This document shows, piece after piece, positions 1 through 8,883 of a DNA stretch of 64,000 nt. Where the stretch lies: contig CAKZQC010000042.1 of assembly GCA_937139495.1 (NCBI GenBank), positions 1 through 64,000 on the forward strand, given 5' to 3'. The stretch is from an uncultured Saprospiraceae bacterium. Lineage in GTDB: Bacteria > Bacteroidota > Bacteroidia > Chitinophagales > Saprospiraceae. Made by a program: the position numbers and the translations under genes. The notes under the pieces are model-generated. The model was not told where the DNA came from. It saw nothing but the letters and a program-made list of their open reading frames with translations, and searched no databases. Positions within the stretch are counted from its first letter, which is position 1, and each line of letters opens with the position of its first letter.

Positions 1-358
1 TCACGAGGCTTTTTGGCGAAGTATGGGCTAAAAATAGACCATCATTTTACATTAACTTATTTATGCACGGTTACTTAAATTCCTCTAAACTACCTTTCTG
101 TCTAAACTTATTGGTTTATTCGATTGTATCAAAGAATGGAAACAAACCAGTATTAACATATTTAATTAAAAATAGAACACGCTGCTCTTTCATCTCTATC
201 ATTTATTATGGCATTTGCTGCAATAAATTCTATTAGAGAAAGAGCATAACATGCTGTTGTTGCGAAAGCAATAAAAAAGAACAGCACTACTATAATGCCT
301 CATAAAATAAGTGCATAAATAAAGTAGCAAAAGTACGTTCTGATGACAAAATACCCAA
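1..358. other. Left-edge non-coding stretch upstream of rnr
   Basis: No gene can be supported here. A short frame open from base 1 on the plus strand stops near base 78 and could be the last residues of an upstream gene, but it is too short to recognise. The open frame on the minus strand across 199-651 overlaps the start of rnr and translates to a Phe/Leu-rich low-complexity protein, so I treat it as a shadow. The leader of rnr is A+T-rich and I could not find a clean TTTG/TAnnTTTG promoter. Confidence 0.5.
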
Positions 359-3346
359 ATGGCACGAAATAGAAATAAGAACAACAAGCGCAATAAAAGT
401 AAAAAAATAGAAGGCGGAAGTCTTCCCAACCGTATTGTTAGTTTAGTAAGTAAGCAAGCTTCTGTCCGCTTTGATGTGAAGACCATTATCAAGAAGTTGA
501 AAATGAGCAACGAAGACGAAACGATACAAAAAGCACTAGATAAATTGGTAGAACAGGGGAAACTCAAGCTAACCAAAAGTGGAAAATACAAGTGGAACAA
601 AAATAGAAATACGCAGAAAAAAGCAGGTAGAAAAGGCAAAAATGAACTCATTACAGGTACTATGGACGTAACCAGAACAGGTTCGGCTTATGTAGTTCCT
701 GACAATTTTGAACACGAAAAAGATATTTTTGTACCTGCTCACCGCCAAAAAAGCGCACTAAATGGCGATACCGTTGAAGTACGTTGGTTTATGTCCAAGC
801 GTGGCAAGCCAGAAGGCGAAGTAATGCGTGTTGTGCAGCGCAAAAACAATCAATTTGTAGGAACATTAGTTATATCTAATAAGCACGCTTATGTCAAACC
901 TGATAATACGAATATCCCGTTCGATATAGAACTCGTAAGAGCCAAAGTGCCAAAAGAGGCAGAAAATGGCGACAAAGTAGTTGTTGTCGTGACGCATTGG
1001 CATACCGATCACAAAGAAGCTCCAAAAGGAGAAATTTCTATTGTCTTTGGTCAAGAAGATAGCAACGATATTGCGATGCAAACGATCTTGGTTGATAAAG
1101 GATTCAACTTGGCATTTCCTGCCGATGTACTGCATGAAAATGCGACGATTGACATCGAAATAAAAGAAGAAGAAATCGCCAAAAGACGGGATATGCGTCA
1201 AGTGACAACCTTCACGATTGACCCTGCCACAGCCAAAGATTTTGATGATGCACTTTCTATTCAGAAGTTAGAAAATGGCAACTATGAAATAGGCGTACAC
1301 ATTGCCGATGTGTCGCATTATGTACGTCCTGATACGGCATTGGATAAGGAAGCCGCTCGTCGTACCACCTCTGTTTATTTGGTAGATAGAGTATTGCCGA
1401 TGTTACCCGAAAAACTTTCTAACGGAGCTTGTTCCTTGCGTCCGCATGAAGAAAAATATACTTTTTCGGCTGTATTTGAACTAGACCGCAAGGGCGAAAT
1501 CGTTAACGAATGGTTTGGTAGAACAGTAACGTATTCGGATAGAAGATTTACGTACGATGAAGCACAAGAAGGACTGGATTCGGGCGAAGGTGACTTTGCA
1601 GAAGAACTCAAAATACTGAATCATTATGCGATATTGCTTCGCAAAAAAAGATTCAAATCAGGTTCAATCAATTTCGAATCACCGGAAGTGAAATTTACGC
1701 TCGACGAAAAAGGCAAACCTATAGATGTTTATCTAAAAGCGCGCAAAGATGCCAATATGTTGATTGAAGACTTTATGTTATTGGCAAACAAAAGAGTTGG
1801 CTTCTTGCTCTCTAGTCAGCTACAAAAAACAAACAAAGAATGGCCTATGGTCTATCGTATTCACGATGAGCCAAACATGGAAAAAGTAGCCGCTTTTGTC
1901 AATTTTGCTGCTTCGATGGGCTATCCTATGGAAATCAATACGCCTCAGCAAGTGACCAAAGAGTTTGGCAAAATGCTCAAAGCAGCAGAAGGCAAACCCG
2001 AATACGAAGTATTGCAACAGCTAGGAATACGCACGATGTCCAAGGCGGTTTATTCTGCGGACAATATTGGTCATTATGGTTTAGGTTTTGATACCTACTC
2101 GCATTTTACTTCGCCTATTCGACGTTATGCCGATGTCATTGCTCATCGTATTTTGCAAGATTTCTTGGAGAATGGCAAACGAATGAACAAGAGCAAACTC
2201 GAAGAGCTGGCTAAACATATCTCGAAGAAAGAGCGTGATGCCATGGAAGCAGAAAGAGAGTCTGTCAAGTACAAACAAGCAGAATTTTTGGAGGATCATA
2301 TCCACGAAGTTTTTGCAGGAATTATTACAGGTATTGCCGATCACGGTATTTATGTTCGCCTTACGGCAAACTTCTGTGAAGGAATGATTCGCTATGACAA
2401 AATGTATGATAACTTCTCGATGGACGACAGTCGTTTTGCTATCAAGTCAGCAACGAAACAATATCGCATGGGCGATGCTGTTTGGATCAAAGTATTGGGT
2501 TCGGATCGTAAGAAACGCCAAATGGACTTTGAATTGTTGGATCCTGCGGAAATAGACGAATTGGATAAACCCAATCGTCCTGCTATTGCTACCAAAGAAG
2601 AGAAAGCAGCAAGAGCGGCAACAGAAAAAGTAGCTGATAAGAAAGGTGTAGCCAAAGTCGAAAAAACTAAAAAAGTAGTAGCAGAAAAGTCCACTCCAAA
2701 AACCGCCAAAGAAGCGACTAAAATAGTGGAAAGAAGTGTAAAAGGATTGCTCAAAAAAATAGCAGCTTTTTATGAAGATAGCGACATCAAAAAAGAAGCA
2801 GAAAAGAGAAAAAGAACTTGGGGCTATGAGCTGACTTCAGCAGGATTGGAAGAAGGAGCGGTTTTGTATCTCAAATTTAATCCCAAAATTCAGCCGAAAC
2901 AAGACGCTACGAATCAAGAGCATATTTCTACTCGTGCGTTGACACTTTCCAAAGGAAATACAAAAAGTTTCTTTGCCGAATATTTTGAAGGCGAAACGCT
3001 GATAGATGGCTATGTGATACCTCTGCGTTCGTTGGACGAAACGCAGTTTTCGGATAGAGATAGAGAGATGAGTTTGCCACTGTTGAAAGCATTCCTCAAT
3101 TTGACGAAGCCAAAGCAGATCGTTTGCTTTTCGAACCATGCCCAACAGCTCTTACTGGACGCTAAATTGTTGACGAAAGTAGAACACAAAACTTTCTTGG
3201 TTGGCAAACGTAGTCTTTTGGTTACTAAAGCAAAGATACGAGTGGGGAGAACTTCTAAGCCTATCTATTTCTTGCCAAATCCGACGGCTCGAATTTCTAA
3301 AGGACTCAAGCAACAGGCTTGGGACTGGGCTATTAAGGAAGACTAA
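359..3346 (+). CDS. rnr: Ribonuclease R with an additional C-terminal uracil-DNA-glycosylase-like domain
   Basis: RNase R is a processive 3'-5' exoribonuclease that degrades structured RNA and helps in RNA turnover and ribosome quality control. The protein has a basic N-terminus with a winged-helix-like part, cold-shock/OB domains, the RNB catalytic domain with the metal-binding aspartates D288, D294, D296 and D297 (IDPATAKDFDDA), and an S1 domain near residues 650-732. At 995 residues it is over 200 longer than usual. The excess is a Lys/Ala-rich linker (about 737-800) and a globular domain (about 815-995). That domain has GAVLYLKFNP near 833, KPKQIVCFSNHA near 916 and LPNPTARIS near 972, an order that resembles the motifs of the uracil-DNA glycosylase fold. 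RNase R is certain; the identity of the extra domain is inference. The ATG follows an A-rich leader without a Shine-Dalgarno site. A strong terminator follows. Confidence 0.95.
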   Translation: MARNRNKNNKRNKSKKIEGGSLPNRIVSLVSKQASVRFDVKTIIKKLKMSNEDETIQKALDKLVEQGKLKLTKSGKYKWNKNRNTQKKAGRKGKNELITGTMDVTRTGSAYVVPDNFEHEKDIFVPAHRQKSALNGDTVEVRWFMSKRGKPEGEVMRVVQRKNNQFVGTLVISNKHAYVKPDNTNIPFDIELVRAKVPKEAENGDKVVVVVTHWHTDHKEAPKGEISIVFGQEDSNDIAMQTILVDKGFNLAFPADVLHENATIDIEIKEEEIAKRRDMRQVTTFTIDPATAKDFDDALSIQKLENGNYEIGVHIADVSHYVRPDTALDKEAARRTTSVYLVDRVLPMLPEKLSNGACSLRPHEEKYTFSAVFELDRKGEIVNEWFGRTVTYSDRRFTYDEAQEGLDSGEGDFAEELKILNHYAILLRKKRFKSGSINFESPEVKFTLDEKGKPIDVYLKARKDANMLIEDFMLLANKRVGFLLSSQLQKTNKEWPMVYRIHDEPNMEKVAAFVNFAASMGYPMEINTPQQVTKEFGKMLKAAEGKPEYEVLQQLGIRTMSKAVYSADNIGHYGLGFDTYSHFTSPIRRYADVIAHRILQDFLENGKRMNKSKLEELAKHISKKERDAMEAERESVKYKQAEFLEDHIHEVFAGIITGIADHGIYVRLTANFCEGMIRYDKMYDNFSMDDSRFAIKSATKQYRMGDAVWIKVLGSDRKKRQMDFELLDPAEIDELDKPNRPAIATKEEKAARAATEKVADKKGVAKVEKTKKVVAEKSTPKTAKEATKIVERSVKGLLKKIAAFYEDSDIKKEAEKRKRTWGYELTSAGLEEGAVLYLKFNPKIQPKQDATNQEHISTRALTLSKGNTKSFFAEYFEGETLIDGYVIPLRSLDETQFSDRDREMSLPLLKAFLNLTKPKQIVCFSNHAQQLLLDAKLLTKVEHKTFLVGKRSLLVTKAKIRVGRTSKPIYFLPNPTARISKGLKQQAWDWAIKED

Positions 3347-3363
3347 GTCGCTGGTCTAAAATT

Positions 3364-3403
3364 AAAAAAGGAGAAAAAGCAAATTTGCTTTTTCTCCTTT
3401 TTT
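3364..3403. terminator. Bidirectional terminator after rnr
   Basis: A perfect inverted repeat with 20-bp arms centred at 3383/3384. A-run and T-run flanks let it work in both directions. It lies 18 bases after the rnr stop and between convergent genes. Confidence 0.9.
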
Positions 3404-3440
3404 TTGTCCACTTTCTTAAGTAACTACTGTATTTAAGAAA

Positions 3441-3489
3441 GTTATTGTCGGAAATCTAACTTCTAGTATCTACAGCAAAGGGTTCTTAT
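3441..3489 (+). repeat. Dispersed intergenic repeat, copy 1
   Basis: This 49-base segment matches 10960-11009 at 44 positions, with five mismatches and one gap. Both copies lie between convergent genes. A 10-bp inverted repeat (3410-3419 with 3433-3442) overlaps its left end. A further stretch at about 3518-3547 resembles 28990-29020 (shared core AAAAATGAyrCTArCTAAAAAGT). Confidence 0.6.
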
Positions 3490-3558
3490 CAAAAGCAACG
3501 CAAACTTTCGTTCTTTTGCCAAAAATGATACTAACTAAAAAGTACACATTTCTAATAT

Positions 3559-4416
3559 TTACTTCAAGAAACCCAAGCGTTTGCCAATAACTTTGTTAAT
3601 CATACGAGTGGGCAAAATACGAGGTAGCGTCCAGTTCTGGAATTTGTTAGGAACTAGAGCATAGCGTACTTTTTGGCTTTTGCTCTCAAAGATATCTGCC
3701 ATGGTTTCGCCAAAAGCATCTTGCTCAAAACCGTCTTTAGACATTTTCTGAAGAAAATGAACTAGCTTTTTGGTAGATTTGGCGTAGTCTGTTTTTTCTA
3801 AATGGCTCAAATCGAGTTCCTCGGCTTTATCCCAAATGGGTGTTTTGACAACTCCCGGACCTACTACGATTACCTCGATGCCATATAATTGCAACTCAAT
3901 ACGCAAAGCATCGGAGATAGCCTCTACGGCATGCTTGCTAGCGGCATAGGCGCCCATAAATGGACTCGAAAATTTGCCTGCTACCGAACTAACATTGATA
4001 ATTTTGCCCGCAGCAAAACTATTTTTATGACTAGCACCCAAGAGCGGTGCAAAGGCTTGTGTAGTGGCAACTAATCCCAATACATTGACATCTAATTGTC
4101 GTCTAAAATCTTCTATAGGTATGTGTAGAACAGGACCCGCTACGGCAATCCCTGCGTTATTGATGAGACCTGCCAAACCTTCGTGACCTATCTTTTCGAT
4201 TAGTTGTGTAGCTGCTGCTTGTACGGCTGCGGTGTCGGTGACATCAAAGATAAGTGGCTCAAACAAATCGCCAAAAGCGGCTTGTAGTCGCTCGGCATCT
4301 GTTGCCTTCCTAACGCTTCCAAATACTCGATAGCCTCGTTTAATTAAGCTGGCAGTAGTGGCATACCCAATGCCTGTACTCGCTCCAGTGATGACTATAT
4401 TTTTAGAAATTTGCAT
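3559..4416 (-). CDS. Short-chain dehydrogenase/reductase (classical SDR)
   Basis: A 285-residue NAD(P)-dependent oxidoreductase of unknown substrate. It shows the cofactor motif TGASTGIG near the N-terminus, the structural NNAG motif, a catalytic Ser in NVSSVAG and the active-site YAASK (YxxxK). The C-terminal 60 residues (ending KVIGKRLGFLK) are basic, as in the membrane-associated SDRs that act on lipids or retinoid-like substrates. I chose the ATG at 4416 because it opens directly into the Rossmann fold; the longer open frame would overlap the upstream gene. It lies 22 bases downstream of the MORN-repeat gene on the same strand, so the two are probably co-transcribed. Confidence 0.88.
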   Translation of the reverse strand: MQISKNIVITGASTGIGYATTASLIKRGYRVFGSVRKATDAERLQAAFGDLFEPLIFDVTDTAAVQAAATQLIEKIGHEGLAGLINNAGIAVAGPVLHIPIEDFRRQLDVNVLGLVATTQAFAPLLGASHKNSFAAGKIINVSSVAGKFSSPFMGAYAASKHAVEAISDALRIELQLYGIEVIVVGPGVVKTPIWDKAEELDLSHLEKTDYAKSTKKLVHFLQKMSKDGFEQDAFGETMADIFESKSQKVRYALVPNKFQNWTLPRILPTRMINKVIGKRLGFLK

Positions 4417-4438
4417 GATTTTTTTATGTTTTATAGGG

Positions 4439-5911
4439 TTACTCTTCTCCTTTTGCCTCTTCGGGCAATGCAGGAGCATTGTTATCGTCAGTAGTGCCTG
4501 TTTCGAGTCCTTTGTCATCTAGGATACGAATCAAATCGCCTTTGTCATAATAGAGTGTACGCATGAGGTAGCCGTTATCATCGTACTGTTTCCATTCGCC
4601 ATCACGAGCAAAATCTTTGATGATAGTATTTGTTTCTGGATTAAATACTTCCGTTACTTTGGGGTAATATTTGCCCGTTAGTTTGAGCGATCCATTTTTG
4701 TGAAACGACTTGTATTCGCCTGTGCGAATTAGCTTTTTGTTGATAGCATTTATGTTGGTATATCTACGGCTCGGCTCTCTACCATAGTCTTTGTAGAGGT
4801 TGAAACGTCTGTCCAATTCCGCAGGAACTACCGACCATTCTGGGTTAGTCAACCAAGTGATATAATGGTATTGAAGATTGCCAAAATCCAAATCCGTCAA
4901 CATGAAATGATATTCCAAGGGCAAGGCTAATTCAAAATAAGTAGTATCTCTGGTCACATCATCAGCGGTAGTCGAATGCTCATAAGCTCCTTGTTCTTCT
5001 TTGCTTCCATTGGCATAATAACGGATAAATTCGCCAATCTCTAACCCATCGGTAAAGTTGGTTTCGTATTGCAATTTTCCATTGTCATGATATTGCTTAT
5101 AAGCACCGTCCAATACGCCATTTTTATACGTAGCCGCTTCGTAGTTTTTTCTGCCTAGCGTCGTTCGCCAATAGCCATTTTTTTTGCCCGCACGAGTATA
5201 GTTTCCTGTTTGAACCAACTGACCTTTTAGTCCTTGTTGGTATTCAATCCAGCGACCTGTTTTGCGTCCGTTGGTGTATTTGCCTACACCCGAAAGCAGT
5301 TCGTCTCTACCAAAAATAGGATGGTTTTCGACGCGGTAATATTCTATTCTACCATTGCGGACACCATTGTCGTACGTAAATTCGCCCTTAACATGGGTCT
5401 CTGGTTCTGGATAATAGTCATAAACCCAAGTATCTATTTTGACACCATCTTGATAGAACCCCTCTGTTTTTTTTGCGTTATTTTTATAAAAAAACCATTT
5501 GCCATGTCGAATACCTGTATTCATCAATCCTTTGGCTAACAGTTCTCCTTTTTCGTTGTAATAACGGGTTTCTCCTTCGAGCAGATTATTTTCAAAATTG
5601 CTAACAATGGTCATCTTAGTTTTAGAATCTGTCAACGTCCATTTGCCTGTTTTCATACCGCTCTCGTTGTAGTTGCCTTCTACATCGGGGACGTTGGTGT
5701 ATCGTGCTACTGGCGAGATATAAAACAACCACTTTCCAGTGCGAATATCATCTTGATAAGTACCTTTAGCCGTTACATAGCCTCTGTTATCCTTTTCTTC
5801 CCATTCACCTACTTTCAATCCGTTTTCGGTCTTGTTTTCTTGTGCTAGCAGCATATTGCTACCCAAAAGAAGGAAAGTGAATAGAGTAGTAAATAGATAA
5901 TTGTATTTCAT
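4439..5911 (-). CDS. Secreted protein with MORN-2-type (toxin-antitoxin YwqK-like) repeats
   Basis: A 490-residue exported protein. The N-terminus from the ATG at 5911 is a signal peptide ending near LLAQ. The rest is a chain of repeats of about 23 residues with the pattern YhxNGxhxxxGxhxxGxRxGxWxxY, for example KTGKWTLTD, RHGKWFFYK, RTGRWIEY and KNGYWRTT. This is the MORN-2/YwqK-like repeat, which makes an extended beta-sheet surface; no enzymatic motif is visible. The C-terminus is acidic (EEAKGEE). Such proteins are common in Bacteroidota and mostly of unknown role. The 42 residues of open frame before the chosen ATG lack conserved character, and the signal peptide decides the start. Confidence 0.8.
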   Translation of the reverse strand: MKYNYLFTTLFTFLLLGSNMLLAQENKTENGLKVGEWEEKDNRGYVTAKGTYQDDIRTGKWLFYISPVARYTNVPDVEGNYNESGMKTGKWTLTDSKTKMTIVSNFENNLLEGETRYYNEKGELLAKGLMNTGIRHGKWFFYKNNAKKTEGFYQDGVKIDTWVYDYYPEPETHVKGEFTYDNGVRNGRIEYYRVENHPIFGRDELLSGVGKYTNGRKTGRWIEYQQGLKGQLVQTGNYTRAGKKNGYWRTTLGRKNYEAATYKNGVLDGAYKQYHDNGKLQYETNFTDGLEIGEFIRYYANGSKEEQGAYEHSTTADDVTRDTTYFELALPLEYHFMLTDLDFGNLQYHYITWLTNPEWSVVPAELDRRFNLYKDYGREPSRRYTNINAINKKLIRTGEYKSFHKNGSLKLTGKYYPKVTEVFNPETNTIIKDFARDGEWKQYDDNGYLMRTLYYDKGDLIRILDDKGLETGTTDDNNAPALPEEAKGEE

Positions 5912-6180
5912 AATTGATTTTTTTGGTAAATGAAACTTTGTGTGCTTTAAAAGACTTAATGGTTTAGACAAGGGTAAAAATAGACTTTTTAAATAATGAA
6001 GTTGTCTAAAATTAAAGTAAACCTTGTAAATATACACTTTTTAAATAAGCTAACTGCTGCCAACGATTTGTCAAATAATTAAAAACAGCTTTATTTTTGG
6101 TAGCTTTTAGACTGTTTTTGGTAATTATATTACGAGCATGCTCTAAGTAGGAGTGTAGTTTGCTCACAAATAAAAAATAA

Positions 6181-6714
6181 ATGAAAAATAAATTAAAGAA
6201 TATTAGTAAATTTTTGTCGCTCGTTCTGCGTCATCAACCCCAAAAAATAGACCTAAAACTAGATGCACAAGGCTGGGCAGATACACAAGAGCTAATCGAT
6301 AAAATGCCAAACTTGACTTTAGAGCTGCTTCAAGAAGTAGTTTCGACGAATGCCAAAAAACGTTTTGCATTCAATGAAGATGGTAGCAAAATTCGGGCAA
6401 GCCAAGGACATTCGTTGTCTGTTGAATTGGGCTATAGCCCTAGTCAGCCGCCTACTATTTTGTATCATGGTACTGCTACCCAACACCTTGATGCCATAGC
6501 GATTAAAGGTCTGTTAAAGATGAATAGGCAACACGTACACCTTTCGGAAAATATAGAAACGGCTACACAGGTTGGGCAGCGACATGGCAAATTAGTATTG
6601 CTAGAAGTAGCTGCGGAAGCGATGCAGGAAGCAGGCTTTTTGTTTTACCTTTCGGCAAATGGTGTTTGGCTGACCGACGAAGTACCTGTTGAGTATTTGA
6701 TTTTTCCAGAATAG
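6181..6714 (+). CDS. kptA: RNA 2'-phosphotransferase (Tpt1/KptA family)
   Basis: KptA/Tpt1 moves a 2'-phosphate from RNA to NAD+, giving ADP-ribose 1'',2''-cyclic phosphate and nicotinamide. In eukaryotes it finishes tRNA splicing; in bacteria its role is unclear. The 177-residue length is typical. Visible family motifs are LSLVLRHQP (N-terminal Arg-His), GWADTQELI, ILYHGT, HVHLSENIETA and the C-terminal NGVWLTDEVP, covering the NAD+ and 2'-phosphate contacts. It is transcribed divergently from the MORN-repeat gene and 77 bases ahead of an unrelated secreted protein. No RNA ligase or tRNA splicing gene is nearby, so a link to RNA repair is inference. Confidence 0.93.
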   Translation: MKNKLKNISKFLSLVLRHQPQKIDLKLDAQGWADTQELIDKMPNLTLELLQEVVSTNAKKRFAFNEDGSKIRASQGHSLSVELGYSPSQPPTILYHGTATQHLDAIAIKGLLKMNRQHVHLSENIETATQVGQRHGKLVLLEVAAEAMQEAGFLFYLSANGVWLTDEVPVEYLIFPE

Positions 6715-6791
6715 CCTCTTTTTGTCCTTCCAATCATTCGTTGTATTGCTTGAAGTTGCCTAACTTTAGGCAATAACCAATTGCCACCATT

Positions 6792-7826
6792 ATGATAAAA
6801 AATCTCCTATTACTTTTCCTGTTCTGCTGCACGATTGCCCTAAAGGCACAACCGACTGATAGCACACGAACCCAATGCTACAAGGGCAAAATTGATGGTA
6901 AGTATTCTATCACCATGCAGCTCAAAATAGTAGGTAGCCGTTGCGAAGGTCGTTATTATTACGATAAGTATCGCCAAGATATTTTGCTGATAGGAGCGAT
7001 AGAAGCCAACCAAAAAATAGTGCTACAAGAGATAGACAACAAAGGTAATTTGGTGGGCAATAATTTTGAAGGAACGTATAGCGATAATTGGAGTAGCTTG
7101 GAAGGTTTTTGGCAAGAGCAAACGAATAACAAACGATTTGATTTGTCGGTACAAGCGATTTATGCGGCAGCTGATAGCAATCAAATATTAAATTTTGAGA
7201 AAGTTCGACGCTTTCAAGCATGGTTCAATGCTTTTGATTTGGAAGTGGATTTGCCGTTGCGTGTGACGACCGAAACGACTATGAACTGGAAGTGGAAAAA
7301 GAAATATAATAAAACAGAACTAGCGGATTTTGAGGCTTTTTTGCCTTATATACTCGCCAAGCAATTTGTGATGCAGCAAGTCGATTTTGTTTCAGTTAGC
7401 AATTATAACTATTGGCAAATCTTGCGACAAGATTACAATCCTATTGAAGTACATTATCAGTCTATTGGACAAGTATTTAGACGGCAAAATTTTGTTGGTT
7501 TATTGCTACAGTTAGAAGTAGATAATGGATGGGAAAAATATCATGCTATTTGCTTATTGACGTATGACTACGAAGGCAATTTGCTGGGTAATGTGCTGCT
7601 AGCTCAATCTATTGACACCCAAACAAAAGATAGCCACTATGTAGAAAATACCACGTCTTTGGTCGCTGCCAATGGCGTAATTAGCACAACAGTGACGATT
7701 CAAAAAAGTAATTTGAATAGAAACAAAGCAGGCGTGGAAGATTATTCCAATAGCAGCAAGGAACAAGAAATCCATTCTATTTTGCAACCAACAGGCAGTT
7801 TTGCCAAACAAGAAATTAGCCAATGA
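6792..7826 (+). CDS. Secreted protein of unknown function
   Basis: A 344-residue protein with a signal peptide (MIKNLLLLFLFCCTIALKAQ). Residues 28-115 form a beta-rich region with alternating Gly/aromatic positions (GKIDGKYSITMQLKIVG, EGRYYYDKY, FEGTYSDNWSSLEGFW), a pattern seen in small lipocalin- or jelly-like sheets of Bacteroidota exported proteins. The remainder is not recognised. Its stop overlaps the start of the next gene by four bases (ATGA), and three more genes follow on the same strand, so it probably heads a short operon with two membrane proteins and a sensor kinase. Confidence 0.7.
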   Translation: MIKNLLLLFLFCCTIALKAQPTDSTRTQCYKGKIDGKYSITMQLKIVGSRCEGRYYYDKYRQDILLIGAIEANQKIVLQEIDNKGNLVGNNFEGTYSDNWSSLEGFWQEQTNNKRFDLSVQAIYAAADSNQILNFEKVRRFQAWFNAFDLEVDLPLRVTTETTMNWKWKKKYNKTELADFEAFLPYILAKQFVMQQVDFVSVSNYNYWQILRQDYNPIEVHYQSIGQVFRRQNFVGLLLQLEVDNGWEKYHAICLLTYDYEGNLLGNVLLAQSIDTQTKDSHYVENTTSLVAANGVISTTVTIQKSNLNRNKAGVEDYSNSSKEQEIHSILQPTGSFAKQEISQ

Positions 7827-8347
7827 GAGCCTTAGATGATTTAGAAGAAATAGAAAGCGACTTGGAATTGAGCCATTTTTGGGTGATGTATAGCACTTAT
7901 TTTTTGATTGTAGCAGGTATTACCACTACGGTTGGCTATTTTCTGCAGAAAGATAGTGTTTTGAAGTTGATGGATGTAGAATTTAGTATGTTTATTGCGC
8001 CGATTGTCGCTACGATTACTTTGTTTACGTTGATTGTGCAGCAGCACAAAAAACATCTAAAATCACGACCAGCAGTGACGCCAAATTTTGGGATAGGCAT
8101 ATTTTTTATCGTGTGTGTGTATCGAGCGGTACTTTATTTTTTGATTGATATAGTCTTTGCTATATCGCTGAATGTAGATTTGGCAGAAGGTGTTTTTTAT
8201 TTGCTATTTGTCAGTCCATTTTATTATGTTTTTTCTGCCATAGTGGATTTGCCGATGGTCTTTGGCTGTTATTCTTGGATAAAAAAAGAACATAAAACGA
8301 TGATAACCGAAGAAGAAATAGAAGAAGACAGGCGGTATTATGAATAG
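7823..8347 (+). CDS. Four-helix integral membrane protein, unknown function
   Basis: A 174-residue protein that starts within the stop of the preceding gene, suggesting translational coupling. Four hydrophobic segments are visible: about residues 19-41, 52-74, 92-118 and 122-150. Acidic tails lie at both ends (DDLEEIESDLELSH and EEEIEEDRRYYE). No family motif was recognised. The next gene, 18 bases on, encodes another small membrane protein of similar design, so the pair may form one membrane complex. Confidence 0.65.
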   Translation: MRALDDLEEIESDLELSHFWVMYSTYFLIVAGITTTVGYFLQKDSVLKLMDVEFSMFIAPIVATITLFTLIVQQHKKHLKSRPAVTPNFGIGIFFIVCVYRAVLYFLIDIVFAISLNVDLAEGVFYLLFVSPFYYVFSAIVDLPMVFGCYSWIKKEHKTMITEEEIEEDRRYYE

Positions 8348-8365
8348 AATTTTAAAGGAACGAAA

Positions 8366-8860
8366 ATGAATGATATATTAGATGATTCGGAGATGCTCGA
8401 CAACAAAGGGAACACTATTAATTTGCGTTCCTTTTTCAAAATTTACTTATTCGTAACGGCAGCGAGTACAGTCTTGTTGAGCGGAACAGATTTACTATCC
8501 ACGCAATATGATTTCATGACGGACAATGTCTATTTTTTGAGAGATGGAATTATTACTTTTGCCAAAATTGCTGTTATGGTAGCGATTACCGAGCATAATA
8601 GATTTATCATTTCAAAAGAGGATGAAGTTGAGAAAACACAGCCAGCCATTATATTGCTAATCGGAGCTATTTTGACGGTACTCTTAGTAAATTATGGCTA
8701 TCCAGTATTTGACAATACGGTAACTGCTACAATCAACCTTATACATAATACGACTTACTTAGACGAGCTATATCGCTATGTCAGTATCAAACGATTGGTT
8801 GGCGAAATATTGCTGGGATACTTATGGTATAGGGCAAATACGCCCCAAAAAATCAACTAA
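8366..8860 (+). CDS. Small integral membrane protein, unknown function
   Basis: A 164-residue protein with three or four hydrophobic segments (around residues 22-44, 56-76, 92-114 and 142-158) and an acidic N-terminus (MNDILDDSEMLDN). It resembles the preceding gene product in size and topology, with no clear sequence identity by eye. It lies 23 bases before the histidine kinase gene, which makes it a candidate partner of the sensor. The function is unknown. Confidence 0.62.
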   Translation: MNDILDDSEMLDNKGNTINLRSFFKIYLFVTAASTVLLSGTDLLSTQYDFMTDNVYFLRDGIITFAKIAVMVAITEHNRFIISKEDEVEKTQPAIILLIGAILTVLLVNYGYPVFDNTVTATINLIHNTTYLDELYRYVSIKRLVGEILLGYLWYRANTPQKIN

Positions 8861-8883
8861 TAGCAAGTATTTATATTGGACAA

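Noticed and set aside
199-651. A 150-residue minus-strand open frame at the left edge
   Set aside because: It overlaps rnr antisense and gives a Phe/Leu/Ser low-complexity translation, so it is a shadow frame.
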